A DNA stretch of 64,000 nt, from assembly GCA_022496805.1 (NCBI GenBank), contig CM040094.1, positions 2,937,501 to 3,001,500 of the forward strand, written 5' to 3'. Both the position numbers and the translations under genes were made by a program. Source of the stretch: Pohlia nutans (taxonomy: Eukaryota > Streptophyta > Bryopsida > Bryales > Mniaceae). The stretch's first letter is position 1. The number at the start of each line of letters is the position of its first letter. The notes under the pieces were generated by a model. The model saw nothing but the letters and a program-made list of their open reading frames with translations, ran no database searches and had not been told where the DNA came from. This document shows, piece by piece, positions 1-11,120 of this stretch.

Positions 1-848
1 TCAAATAGTCAATGAACCAATCACAAGTAGAATGTGAACTAAATAGTGATTTGAAGGGCCATTTCTTAACACGTTAGGATTGAGAATCAACAGGCATTTC
101 TGAAAGGCCCTTGACAATTTTCATTTACTTCGTGAGTGTGAGAGACTTTAGGAGGCCATGGGAGGCCATGCTCTTGAGCAATAAGGAAGCTTATTATGGG
201 ACAGAGGGAATACAAGGGTGTAGGTATGAGTGTTTGTTGCTCATGTGGCAAGATAGACCTTCGAAGCTTATGTAAGGGCTTGGTGATAGGCCAACTGAGG
301 AATATATGTATATTGCAAGTTGTTTCAATGCTTTGTGGATAACTATGGCGATGAGCAAGAAATATATAGTCCGTGAGTGGCAAATCGAAAAAGTTTGTCT
401 ACACTAAATGATGAATTGGAAAAGGGTTAAGGCGATCAATTAATTAGTAAATGAAACAATTGCTAATGATGTCATTTGGTGATTTGTGTTCATTTTAACT
501 TAGCAGGGAAGTTGAACTCAAGTTCCGAAGGATCTTATGCCGTGAATGGCAAGAAACACCAACAAAGCAACAATTAATGTGGTGAATTCATAAAAATGTG
601 TGATACAAAATCATAGGCAAAATGCAGCTGACAGTTTTGAACGTGACAAAATGGGCTTATCATTTTCAAGAATAGGAAAAATATTTTATTCTCTCTAATT
701 TACATAAAAAGTGTAAATGGCTCTTGAGCATAATTTTTGCTTCTTGGCAATTGGTAAAGGTTAGATTTGGTAAGAGTGGAGGTTCCAAATTTGAATCTCC
801 ATGCTCACTCTAAAATTGAATGTTTATGCAATTACAGAGAGTGAGCGT
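1..848. other. AT-rich stretch without a gene
   Basis: No open frame here looks like a protein. A weak tRNA-promoter-like pair is visible at about 750-815: GGCAATTGGTAAAGG resembles box A, and TTTGAATCTCC resembles the end of box B. It could be an old tRNA-derived SINE, but there is no clear tail or target duplication. Nothing else is supported. Confidence 0.4.
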
Positions 849-1095
849 ATCATCCATCATCCGACGGTCACGACATTCAGTTTATCCAAATCATAAGCAT
901 TCATCCAAGTTCTTTGCATTCTACGAATTCATCCAGATCCTACACATCCATCCACAGCATAAGCATTCATCCATCATCCGACGGTCATGACATTCATCCA
1001 AACCATAGCATTCATCCAAGTTCTTTGCATTCTACGAATTCATCCAGATCCTACACATTCATCCACATCCTACTAATTCATCCAAATCCTGGGCA
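849..1095. repeat. Imperfect 117-bp tandem duplication (CATTCATCCA-rich)
   Basis: The block starting CCGACGGTCA at 861 recurs at 978, a period of about 117 bp. It is built from a shorter CATTCATCCA-like motif. It lies just upstream of the cupin gene, so it may fall in its promoter or 5' leader. An open frame through it (914-1315) has a repetitive Ser/His/Ile composition and is not taken as a gene. Confidence 0.7.
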
Positions 1096-1229
1096 TTCAT
1101 CCTTTATCCAAACCTTGGTCATTCTTCTTCTTCACCGAGAACCTCTGCATCGCTGCAGCTCTTCAATCGAGTCACGAATTTGCGCATTGACAAATGTTGT
1201 AGAACAATTCCGTTCCTTCCTTTCCTCGA

Positions 1230-1700
1230 ATGGCATTTTCGTTATCAGCAATGGCGATACCGTGCCAATCCGGGATCACACACCAAATCGCTTCGGTAAA
1301 GCCCTCAAACCCTAGTATCACCTTGAAGACTGTGAATTTCACAAGGTTTAGGCGAGGCGGTGTAGCGACGGCGTGTTATGCGCGCCCTCTGCGTCCCGTG
1401 GAGGAGCGGTTCCGCATTCAGGTGGAGCGGAACGTGGACGAGACGAGGCTGCAGGAGTTGAACATCAAGCGCTGGCCCAAGTGGGAGTCGGACGTCTGCG
1501 CGTACGAGCACGAGTGGAAAGTGGACGAGCAGGTGTACATCGTCAAGGGCTCCGTGCGCGTCACGCCGGAGGATTGCGAGGATTGCACGTACTTCTACGC
1601 GGGCGACCTGGTCAGGTTTCCCAAATGGTTCAGTGCCACCTTGAGCTTCGACGGGGAGTATGAGCAGCGGTACCGGTTTTTGGCCTACGGCGATGATTAG
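1230..1700 (+). CDS. Cupin_3 (DUF861-like) RmlC-type cupin protein, probably plastid-targeted
   Basis: This is an uninterrupted 156-residue reading frame. Residues 1 to about 50 are rich in Ser/Thr and basic residues, lack acidic ones, and look like a chloroplast transit peptide. Residues about 84-150 form one small cupin barrel: WESDVCAYEHEW, then YIVKGSVRVTPEDC (from residue 103), YAGDLVRFPKWF and a final YRFLAYG. This pattern matches the plant DUF861/cupin_3 proteins related to the C-terminal cupin of ureidoglycine aminohydrolase. The canonical His-rich metal site of larger cupins is not evident, so the reaction is unknown. The ATG at 1230 is chosen because it starts the leader; the second Met is only seven codons on. 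The coding part is clearly more GC-rich than its surroundings, as in the other host genes here. It stands alone with no operon-like neighbours. Confidence 0.85.
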   Translation: MAFSLSAMAIPCQSGITHQIASVKPSNPSITLKTVNFTRFRRGGVATACYARPLRPVEERFRIQVERNVDETRLQELNIKRWPKWESDVCAYEHEWKVDEQVYIVKGSVRVTPEDCEDCTYFYAGDLVRFPKWFSATLSFDGEYEQRYRFLAYGDD

Positions 1701-1714
1701 GATCAGGTAATTTA

Positions 1715-2400
1715 GGCTTAGGATTGTTTACTTCAAACTTTACAGAGAGAATCTATACTTGTGAGGAAGGTTTAGGGTTTAGGGTTTTAGAAATGTAGGA
1801 GGTTTGCTGCGTTTTAGATTCACATTAATGTACAATCTGAGCACGTCGGCATTAATTTTAGCAGGTCTACCTGTTACCGCTGATTCGTTTTAGAAATGCT
1901 GGCTATGTTACAACTGCGAATTCTGGTTACCTCTCTACTCATTTGAAGGTTTTTGGAGGTAAATTCGTGCTGCAGAGTGCAACTGAGGCTTAGGATTGTT
2001 TGCTGCAAACTTCACAGAATTGTGTGTGTAGTTGTGAGAAAGGTTTAGGGTTTAGGAATGTTCGATGTTTACTTGTTTCCTGAGGGTTTAGATTCTCATT
2101 AAAAGTACAATTTGAGCACCCTGGTTCCAAGTTGGCATTTTAAACCCAGACTTTTGTAGTAACCAGAAAATTACATGCACCAGTGGAAGGGTAGAATGCA
2201 CAATGCTCTTATGGTTTTAGGCTCCAAGCATGCCACAAATCGAAGCAGCAGGTTTACAGTCATACTCTGGGTTTAGACTTGTACCGTTGATTCTTCGTAG
2301 CTGCAAGAAAATTCTGGCTATGTTACAGTTGTGAATTTGGATCCTGTTCAACTACTCATTTCAAGGTTGAAGGTTTAGGAGAAATGATACAGCAGTGAGG
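1715..2400. repeat. Imperfect tandem duplication downstream of the cupin gene
   Basis: The segment beginning GCTTAGGATTGTTT near 1715 recurs near 1988, followed in both copies by a GGTTTAGGGTTTAG telomere-like motif and later by TTCTGGCTATGTTACA. The unit is about 270 bp with large indels. The first copy probably includes the 3' UTR of the cupin gene. No coding potential is seen, and 2401-2678 also holds nothing recognisable. Confidence 0.55.
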
Positions 2401-2678
2401 CCACTCTATCTGTATGGCAATTTGTGCATGAGTATGTAAGCCGATTATGCACGAGGGAATACGTCAAGTCTCATTTGTCTTGCAATGGTGAAACCATTAA
2501 ATGATAAGTGACACTGTGGAGAAGAAAACCTGATGTAAGGAACTTGAAAAGGAATAAAGGCAATGTTGAAATTGAATAGTGACAGTGTAGAAATTGAAAA
2601 GGAATAGCGTAAAAGCAATGATGAAATTGAAAAGGAACAATGTATAGGCACTGTTGTAATTGATTAGTGGTACACTAG

Positions 2679-3043
2679 TAAGGTAATTATACCTAAAAGC
2701 GTCCCCCTTACCACTGAGCCTATTTACACACAAAAAACATAAAATATTTTTGGTGTCTTAATAACAAGTTCAAAAGGATTCCAATGCACTTTAGCACGCA
2801 TTGTTTGGACACCGTATGTTCAAAAGGATTCCAATGCACTTTAGCACGCATTATTTGGACACCGTATGAACAAGTTAAGAATTTCCAACGTGTTGACTAT
2901 AGGTTGACCATAAAATGACCCTAAACTCTGATGTTTAGATTGTGCACATTCTCATGAATAGTAAGGTGTCAAATCTACTTATTATAGAAGATTGAGCTAG
3001 GGACAATTTAAGGAAAAGGTCGCTTTTAGATATAGTTACCTTA
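2679..3043. mobile_element. MITE, TAAGGTAA... family, with internal 50-bp tandem duplication
   Basis: The terminal inverted repeats are 2679-2701 and 3021-3043 (TAAGGTAAYTATAYCTAAAA), differing at two of 23 positions. A 50-bp unit is repeated exactly in tandem except for one base, at 2768-2817 and 2818-2867. The element is clearly homologous, in inverted orientation, to 53738-54539. No transposase is encoded. Confidence 0.75.
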
Positions 3044-3497
3044 GTTGACAAGGAATGAGGTAAAGGCAATGTTGAAATTGATTAGTGATACATTAGCAGT
3101 GTAGAAATTGAATAATGATCAAATGTGCTAATGTTCATGAAAGATTGGGACCATATTGTTGGAAGGACCATTTTATGCACATTTTTTCCTTCAATGAAAC
3201 ATGATCATTTTTGAATAATTTGGTTTTTAAAAGATTAATTATGTAGGCAATTTGATGGACATAAGAAATGCAGAAGGTGAAGTCATAAAAAATCATGTAT
3301 ATTTGCATATCAATGACTTCATTCATACATTCAAATGGGCGATCATACTTTATAACTTGTATGTTTGTATGCTTTTTTTTTATCATTCAATAAGATTTTT
3401 TTTGGAAAATTAATAAAGTAGTTAATTTTTTGCTATAATGATTATGCCAATGTCTTATGGAGTTTAGTGTAGAATCTGAAATGAAGGGGATCGTAAA

Positions 3498-3685
3498 TCA
3501 AGGCAATCTCAAATGTTATGAAGTTTTATTTTATTTACCATATGATACAAATATGGCTACTTTTGAACTGTCAGTGTTAATTTTAGTCATTCAAGGCAAT
3601 CTCAAATGTTATGAAGTTTTATTTTATTTACTATATGATACAACTATGTCTACTTTTGAACTGTTAGTGTTAATTTTAATTATTA
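3498..3685. repeat. 93-bp tandem duplication
   Basis: AGGCAATCTCAAATGTTATG starts at 3501 and again at 3594, and the whole 93-bp unit is repeated with few differences. The in-frame translation through it is a by-product of the repeat. Confidence 0.75.
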
Positions 3686-5290
3686 GATAGGATTAGTTTT
3701 AGTGTAGATTCAACTTTTTGTTAAAAGAGAATGTTGTTCCTTTGCTCTTGTCCTCTAGACTTTGTTGCAATATCTTGAATAAATCAACTCTTCGTTCATG
3801 CAACCCTTCAAAAAAGGACCAAGTTTGTTTTTTATTTTTTTATCTTATCATTAATTAATCAAATGACCATTCACTCAATAGCTTCTATTGGTGGTCTTTT
3901 ACTAAAAAACAACTCATTTATTCTATAATTTACTATTTTGGTCTCACATCAAATCATAAAAAACATTAAATCACATGAATGAAGAGCACAAAAGAATATC
4001 AATGAATTGCCTAGGGAATTTAAAATGTTTGATACTAATTGGGGAAAGAAACAAAACCTTTAATCTTGAAATTACTAATTAATAGTTATTGATTTATATC
4101 AGAGTTTATGTCCCAAAAGAGACATCAAGGCCATAAACCTTGCTAGCTTTACTTTAATCATTTAGATAATAAAATTTCTTCAACAAATACTTCATTCACG
4201 ACTAGTGTGGGCCTCTGATGTTGGCTCAAGTGTTCTTTATTCACCACTTCTATTTTTTGTTTTTTTGTTTTTAATTTGAAAATTTGGTGAAAAAATTCAA
4301 TTGAAAATCATTTTATAATTTTCATACCGTAGGTTCAAACAATACAAAACGACTTCAGTGCATCCTTTCTCATTGAGAGCTTTTTAACAATACCAAAAAC
4401 ACGGCCAATGAGCGCATGATTTAGGAGACTTTAAACGTAATATAAAAATAAAATAAAACAAACAAACAAACAACCTTCCTTAATTCGTAACCCTTAAACA
4501 ACTATGCCATTCTCAATGCAGTCAAACTTCAATTTGTAGCTCAATTTCTCATTATGAATTTAAAAAACATATTTTTAAAATATTTTTCATAGTATTATAC
4601 ATTTTCAATTTTTCATAGTTTTATACATTAAACTTGTATAAACTTGAATTTTTCATAATTTTCTCTTGAAAATAGAAATTATTATGATTTTCTTAAGCTT
4701 TATGTCTTCAAAAAATCATATTATAGTTATAATATGTATCCAAATTTATGAAACTTTTAATTTGGATGTAAATCACAATTAAAATCACTTTTGTATATTT
4801 AAAAGTCATATAAAAATTTTAAGTTGAAAAAATTGATAGGAAAACTATGTTGAAGAACAATTGACCCATTGAATTGGTAATTGCTATAAAAGATTCAATG
4901 ATTGGAATTTTTGATGAATTATAAAGTGAAACAAAAACTAAACTTGATTATCTTTACTTTGGTAGTTCAACTAAAATAATATGATTGTTTTCAAAGTGAA
5001 AACTAAGTTTAGCCAAAGAAGGGTCACTTTTAGGCCTCTCAGACCTTTATGTTTGAAAATAGTATATTTTTTAATAATTCTTAATTTAAAACATTGTAAA
5101 ATTGGTTTTAAAGTTTTAACCTAGAGTGTTTTTTTAGTAAAAGCTTATTTTTCTTTTAAAAATTAGTAGCTTCATTTTCATATTGTGAGCTTTCCAAGCA
5201 TATAAAAAGATTGTAAAATTTGAAATAAAATGAATGTAATATGAGACAATTTTTTTGAGAATGAGTCTTTCAAACCCAAAGTACATGTAC
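3686..5290. other. AT-rich intergenic DNA
   Basis: Strongly AT-rich sequence with short runs of A and T and no open frame of note. I see no RNA gene, inverted repeat or known element in it. Confidence 0.5.
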
Positions 5291-6470
5291 AAAACGTAAT
5301 ATCTAACCACTCCTGAACCCAGACATACCTATCCTACTAACTTACACCCACCCACACGCACTGGTAAAACGAATTTGACACAAAAATAAACCACGACCAC
5401 AAACCAAAAATTATGCCACTAAACCATTTTATCCACCCATAGTCCACATCCCAGCCATCCATTCTACAAACCCATACCCAGAGTTCTACCTTAAGTTAAC
5501 AACTAATACCACATACATCTCCACAGGCCCAACAATCCAGCATAAACCCTCAGTCCCTGTCCCACAGAACTCCCCTGCCCAAACCAATCCAAATACTAGC
5601 CCAGCTGCCCTCACTGGCCAACTTGGCCCATCTGTTATTTTCCTTCATCCCTAATACCATTAGTGAATCCCTCTGTTTACACTTTCTGGCCCATGCTCTC
5701 CTTTTTGCAAATACTACACTTTGTTTCCTTTATTCTGCATATTTCCTCCACATGCTTCCATCTTCCCTGACCTTTCCCTCTTCTCTTTCTGGCTTAACCA
5801 AACCCCCCTGGTACACAAACTGGTGTCCCTTACAGATTCTCAACCATTCCCAATAATCCAAAAAACTTACCTTACCTTTAACCCCAATAACAACTAATTA
5901 CTTACCTTTAACCCCAGTAACAACTAATTACCTACCTTTAAACCTTGCTACCTTACACACTCACCCTTCCCTTAATGCCTCGATTACAAATAGTAAACCT
6001 ACCCATATTCCCCAAACCTCAAATGAACCCAACACCCATCTTCATCTATCCCCATCCCATGACCAGCAAACATACTTAAAACCCAGACAAATTTACCACA
6101 CTAACTCTCTCACCACTCACCAAATAAAGCCATGTCCCACACACCTACCCACACACCATGATTTATTCATAACAATAATTAACCCATGCCATCAATAAAA
6201 AATTTACCCTGATACGACATCCTATCTTCCCTTACACCACTTACTAGTATCCCATCCTGAAAATTCACACACCCATCTACATACTAATCCCCCCAGCTCT
6301 AAATTTACCACCAATATCACACACATTTCTACTCATCCATCAATTCATCACACATTCATAAGCCCTGTCCCACATCAATTACATGACCAACCAAGGTAAC
6401 AAAAAAATGCTCTTACCTGTTTCTATACGTCCTTGTTCTCAAAAACCTACCTAAAAATTCACTAAAATTT
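5291..6470. repeat. Dispersed C/A-rich repeat, uninterrupted copy
   Basis: Sequence from about 5745 to 6420 is highly similar to 45878-46250 followed by 52606-52890. The second copy is split by the Ty3 retrotransposon. This copy therefore shows the pre-insertion arrangement around CCTACCCACA (about 6146). It contains a short tandem duplication (TTACCTTTAACCCCA..., about 5870-5940). The family is not recognised. Confidence 0.75.
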
Positions 6471-6620
6471 TAAGGAAACCTGATCATAAAATTAGGAAAC
6501 CTGAAACCTGATCAAATTCCAGCAAATCTTGAAGATCTTCAAAGGTAGTTGTGGGCTCTAGCTCCTGAGGCATCCAAAGGCATTGAAAACTTGATATTAT
6601 GAAAACACCATGGATTCCAA

Positions 6621-7198
6621 TTAACCCCTAAACGTCCTCACCTATGTCCAGTTTAGGCAGTTTTGCAAAGATGCATTATAAAATGCAATTAATATGAATA
6701 TTTAGAACTTGATGTATGAATAAAATTTATACATTTTTTGTTTTAGATTCTATTTATACGATTAGATCTATGATTGCTATCACTAATCTTTTTTTTATAA
6801 ATTTTGAAACATAAAATAAAAAATTATTTTGTAATTCAATTACGAATAAGATATTGACAATATGTGGATGAAATTTGTTGTGATGGGTTATAATGTAGTA
6901 CTTTAGGTGTAGTGATTTTTGGAGATTTTTGGATGCTTGATTTTAATAGTTTTTTTTTTTCAAGAACACTTTTAGACTAAAATCTTCAAGATTTTCGGTG
7001 AAACGCTACAATACAAAATGAGGCATAATTTTTTCAAAAATTATTTCCTTTTCAATCGAATCACACATACATAAAGCTAACTTCCCATAAAAAATTCAGT
7101 AAAAGAATCACACCACAAAAAGTGCATGACGGATGACAAAACACAGATGAAATCTGTACATCAGGCCAAAAACGCCTGCTTGGGCAGTTAGGGGTTAA
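6621..7198. mobile_element. piggyBac-type MITE, family P1 (578 bp)
   Basis: The element is bounded by TTAA at 6621-6624 and 7195-7198, with CCCCTAA ends pointing inward on both sides. The interior is AT-rich and non-coding. The same family occurs at 62589-63163 and 63160-63953, sharing CAGTTTTGCAAAGATGCATT near one end and AGTGCATGAC near the other. TTAA target duplication with CCC-starting ends is the hallmark of piggyBac. Confidence 0.8.
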
Positions 7199-7299
7199 AT
7201 ATTGGCAAAACTCGGGAACATGTAAGCAAAGAACAATTTACTGTGAAATAATGCATACTAAGACATACTAAGACAAATGGGATTGAACTTTAGTACCAC

Positions 7300-7545
7300 T
7301 GTAGAGCGAGGCACGACAGAGCCATGAGACAACCATATGAGCATTTTGGCAGGGTACTTTATACTTGAGGGATTGTTTTTTGAAAACTAATCATCTTGTA
7401 AAAACAACATTGATTTCACTTCCATTTTGATGGTATGTACCAACGTCTTTGGATACTAGCGAGATCGTGTGAGTAGGTCAGATTTGATTTGACCTCCGGG
7501 AAAAACTTAGATGGGTTGAAGGTTATTAAACACTGAATTAGGAAT
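7300..7545. repeat. Dispersed repeat shared with 52970-53310
   Basis: The stretch from GGCACGACA to GATGGGTTGAAGGTTATT matches 52964-53300 with small indels. Together with 5291-6470 it indicates an older duplicated block, into one copy of which a piggyBac MITE (6621-7198) inserted. The rest, up to about 7945, shows nothing recognisable. Confidence 0.6.
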
Positions 7546-7949
7546 GTTTGCACTTGGGGGTATGACAATGCACTTGTCGCCCGTTGAACAAAAATGAACC
7601 TTTTTTGAAGTTGCAAGGGGATATAATTTTGGAACTCGTGGGTTTTAGGATTAGGAATTGACAATCTGTTAAAGTGGGAATTTGGGGGGTTTTGAATTGC
7701 TTAAATCGTGCAAAATTTTGGTCACACATGGATTAAATGTTACATTGGTACTTCATTTATTACAAAACAATGTATTAAGGAGATAGTCAAAAATGGATAC
7801 AAAGTAATTTACATTTTCTACCAAAACATCAAGTCATTTAAAGCACCCATGCACATCAATCGAATACTGCACGCTGCGCTATACTATATAGCTATTGTTG
7901 CTAAGTAATACAACTCATAGTACCATGTGTCTTATACGATGTACGAAAC

Positions 7950-8335
7950 CTATTAATATGCATCCAAGTCATTCTGCAAAGGTTCATTGTCTACATCTTC
8001 CAGTAGTAGTCCAATACACTCCAGCAAATGCGGTTTTGCTTCCGTTGGAACTTTAATATTTGCCTTCATTAGCTCACCATGCACTTGCACGTTATTCTTT
8101 TGACCAAGCCCACGTATCCCTTGTTCTTACTGGTACGTTTTTCCATGAGAATATAGCTACGTCTTTGACAACCCATCTGTGTCCCTCACGAGATGGCTTC
8201 CATAATGCTTTCATGCAATTTGTACACCTTGCTCTCCAAGATCCTTGTTCGTCTTGCCTTTCCCGTCCACTCATGGGCCAATCTTACACGTCCTTCATCT
8301 TTGCAACCCATTTGCCTTGTTGAAACTCTAGCATC
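7950..8335 (-). pseudogene. Possible decayed coding fragment, unidentified
   Basis: On the minus strand several frames give protein-like stretches that would need at least one frameshift to join. One part contains RARCTNCMKALWKPSREGH; a C-terminal part contains EAKPHLLECIGLLLEDVDNE and ends at about 7955. The region is less AT-rich than its surroundings. I do not recognise the family; a decayed transposon gene is the most likely explanation. Low confidence. Confidence 0.25.
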
Positions 8336-8559
8336 CTAAATAGATAAAAAAAATCAATATACATGGTACTGACACGGTAGTTCCAAAACTCATGAAATAC
8401 AAATGGCATTCCCTCATAACTTAAAAGAAAGAATCCAAATGAAGATAAATTTTGTATTCAATTTTCAAAAACATGCTCCTCTACACTGCAGTATTATGTT
8501 ATGCACATTCTAATACTATATTTATTTGATTCCATGTTGGTAAATAAAAAAGCTAAAAA

Positions 8560-8985
8560 TATAGGATGCCAAAACAAATAGAAAAGGAACAATTGTTTTG
8601 GAGTAAAGGAAGGAAAGAAAACTAGAAGAAGAGAGAAGAGATAAATGTAAATTCAAATTATTCATTTGGTAAAAATTGAAATTTCATAAAAGACCTAGGA
8701 AAAACATATTATTTTACAAAAAAACAAAAAATACCAAGAAAATAAATATGGAAAAGAAAAGGAAAGGAAAAATACCAAAAAAAGACCCCCAAAAAATCAA
8801 CTATTTAAAAAAAACTAAAAACTAAAAACTAAAAAAAAATTAAAAAAACTAAAAAACCATTAAAAAAAATAAATAATGTTATTTAAAAAAAAGGAAATTA
8901 TAAAAATTAAAATAATAATATATAATATAATATAGTATAATATAATATTAACCAAAAAAAAATTAAAAAATATATATATAGCAAG
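8560..8985. repeat. A-rich low-complexity tract
   Basis: Nearly pure A with short T and G interruptions on the plus strand, ending in a TATAATATAA-type simple repeat. No gene. Confidence 0.8.
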
Positions 8986-9068
8986 ACCCGGCTTCAGACC
9001 GTGACCATGGCCCGGTTGGCCAAGGCGGTCAGGGCCTTGGCCTTGGCCGGCGGATTTCTCTAAATCCT

Positions 9069-9315
9069 CCGGTGGTCTTCAATGAATGGGGACAAAAGTG
9101 CCCCCTATTTTTGTCCTTGTCAGGGCCCACCTTAAAAAACAACCCCCTCCTCCAATGGTTTTTTATTCCTAAATAGGTCCTCCTAGGATAATTTTAGGCC
9201 GTAGGTCCCAAATTTGCAAAACAATTTGCCAAAAAAAGCACTAAAGGTGCCCAAAATGAAAATTTCAGAAGAGGGGGGGGGGGCATGAACAGTGACCCGC
9301 ATTGAAGACCACCAG
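9069..9315. mobile_element. Short TIR element with an 11-G run
   Basis: GGTGGTCTTCAATG at 9071-9084 is exactly inverted at 9300-9313, and the similarity continues inward (GGGGAC against GTGACCC). A homopolymer of 11 G lies at about 9273-9283. The flanking 8986-9420 is GC-rich (GGCCAAGG motifs). This is a non-autonomous DNA element of unknown superfamily. Confidence 0.6.
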
Positions 9316-9789
9316 GGATATAGAGACGGGGTTGGCCGGCCAAGGGCTCCATGGAGTTGACAGACGCATCCTTTGGGAGGGCGCGTCCAACTATGAAATG
9401 ACTTTTTTAAAAGCCCGTTTTAGGTATTCCTAGTACATAATGCCTACGCCATCAAATATTCCATTTATTTCACAATTTACCTCTCAAAGGTCATGCTCTC
9501 ACTACTTCATTTTTTGCAAACGACACTAGTTAGGTTGTAAAGCTCAATATATAAGTGTTCTAAGATGTATAGTTGATATTTTTTTCACCAATTTTTTTTT
9601 TAAATGCATATCTATGATAACTTTAACCTTGTTTTCTCTTATTCTTTGTAGGCGTGTTTGATTGGAGCGAACATCGTGACGTATAACAAGTTTTGGTTAG
9701 CATTATTATCAAAAATCTGTTTATTTTCGAAAACGACTCATTCATTTCTTGTTTTCACCTCAAATCTTTTGATTTTATTTTAATTACAC

Positions 9790-11120
9790 GTAGTTATGTG
9801 TGATCGCATTTGAAAATTGAATTTGAATCGAACATATTAGCACTAGCTACTAAATTTAGTATATTTAGTTTAACAAACTCATATTTCTTATATATTTCTA
9901 TAATTCGAAAGACAAATTCCACGTTAGGGCCCCTATAGGTTAGGGGCATCCAAATTTCATGTTGAATGTCAAAGATTTCTTTTGAAATTGCTAAATATAG
10001 CATAATATACCACACGTGATGAAATTTGACATACATTTCCGCAATTTTAAAGAAAATTAGTATGCTAAGGTCCCTGAAGGTTAAAGGCATTCAAGTTTCA
10101 TTTTGGGTTCTGATATTTATAGCCAAAAGTTGTTAAATTAAGCAAATTTTGCCACACATGGTCAAATTTGATGTAGATTTCTGCAATTCAAACGATGATT
10201 AACATGTTAGGGCACCTAGAGGTTAGGGGGACCTAAATTTCATGTTGGGTTCCGAGATTTCTAATCAAAAATTTCTAAATTTAGTATATTTTGCTATACA
10301 TGCTCAAATTTTATATACATTTTCGCAACTCGGAAGAAAAACAGTATGGGACCCCTAGAGGTTAGGGGACTCAAATTTATATTGAGTTCCGAGATTTGTA
10401 GTCAAAATCTGCTAAATTTAGCAGATTTTGCCATACATGCTCAAATTTGATGTACATTTTCACAATTCAAAAGACGAACAATACGTTAGGATCCCTAAAG
10501 ATTAGGAACACCCAAAATTTCATGTTGGGGTCCAATATTTACAATGAAAAGCTGCTAAATTTAGCAAATTTTGCCATACATGTTTGAATTTGATGTAAAT
10601 TTCCGCAATTTGAAAAACAAGGAGTATGCTAGGCCCCCTAGAGGTTAGGAGCACCCAAATTTCATATTGGGTTCCATGATTTATAGTCAAAAGCTGCTTG
10701 AATTGGATCTAAATTTCGGCAATTCGAAAGACAAACACCACATTAGGACCCCTACAGGTTAGGGGTACCCAAAATGCATGTTGGGTTCTGAGATTTACAG
10801 TCAAAAGTTTCTAAATTTAGCAGATTTTGCCATACATGCTTGAATTGGATGTAAATTTCCGCAATTCGAAAGACAAACACCACGTTAAGACCCCTAGAGG
10901 TTAGGGGCACCCAAAATGTTTGTTTGGTATAGTCAAAAGTTGCTAAATTTAGCATATTTTGCCACACATGCTTGAATTGGATGTAAATTTCCGCAATTCG
11001 AAAGACAAACACCATATTAATGCCCTTATAGGTTAGGAGCACCAAAATTTCATGTTGGGTTCAAAGATTTATATGTAAAACAAACTAAATTTAGCATATT
11101 TTGCAATGCATATTCAAAAT
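9790..11120. repeat. Tandem array, about nine units of ~140 bp
   Basis: A diverged unit containing CCCCTAGAGGTTAGGGGCAC, CAAATTTCATGTTGGG, GCTAAATTTAGCA and TTCCGCAATTCGAAAGAC recurs with starts near 9930, 10068, 10210, 10350, 10490, 10630, 10745, 10885 and 11015. Units differ by many substitutions, so the array is old. The frames through it are by-products of the repetition. Confidence 0.85.

Noticed and set aside
425..440. AAAAGGGTTAAGG as a piggyBac-type right end
   Set aside because: Any partner would lie before the window, and the match to the end consensus is short.
914..1315. 133-codon open frame upstream of and overlapping the cupin gene
   Set aside because: It consists of the CATTCATCCA tandem repeat read through and overlaps the start of the well-supported cupin frame; the composition is repetitive Ser/His/Ile.
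1305..1663. Frames antisense to or shifted within the cupin gene
   Set aside because: They are GC-rich shadows of the real frame with no domain of their own.
1770..1800. Interstitial telomere array
   Set aside because: Only two to three TTTAGGG units are present; short telo motifs are common near plant promoters and UTRs.
9790..11120. Possible CRISPR-like array because of regular spacing
   Set aside because: Units are ~140 bp and homologous over their full length, with no unique spacers; the host is a plant nucleus.
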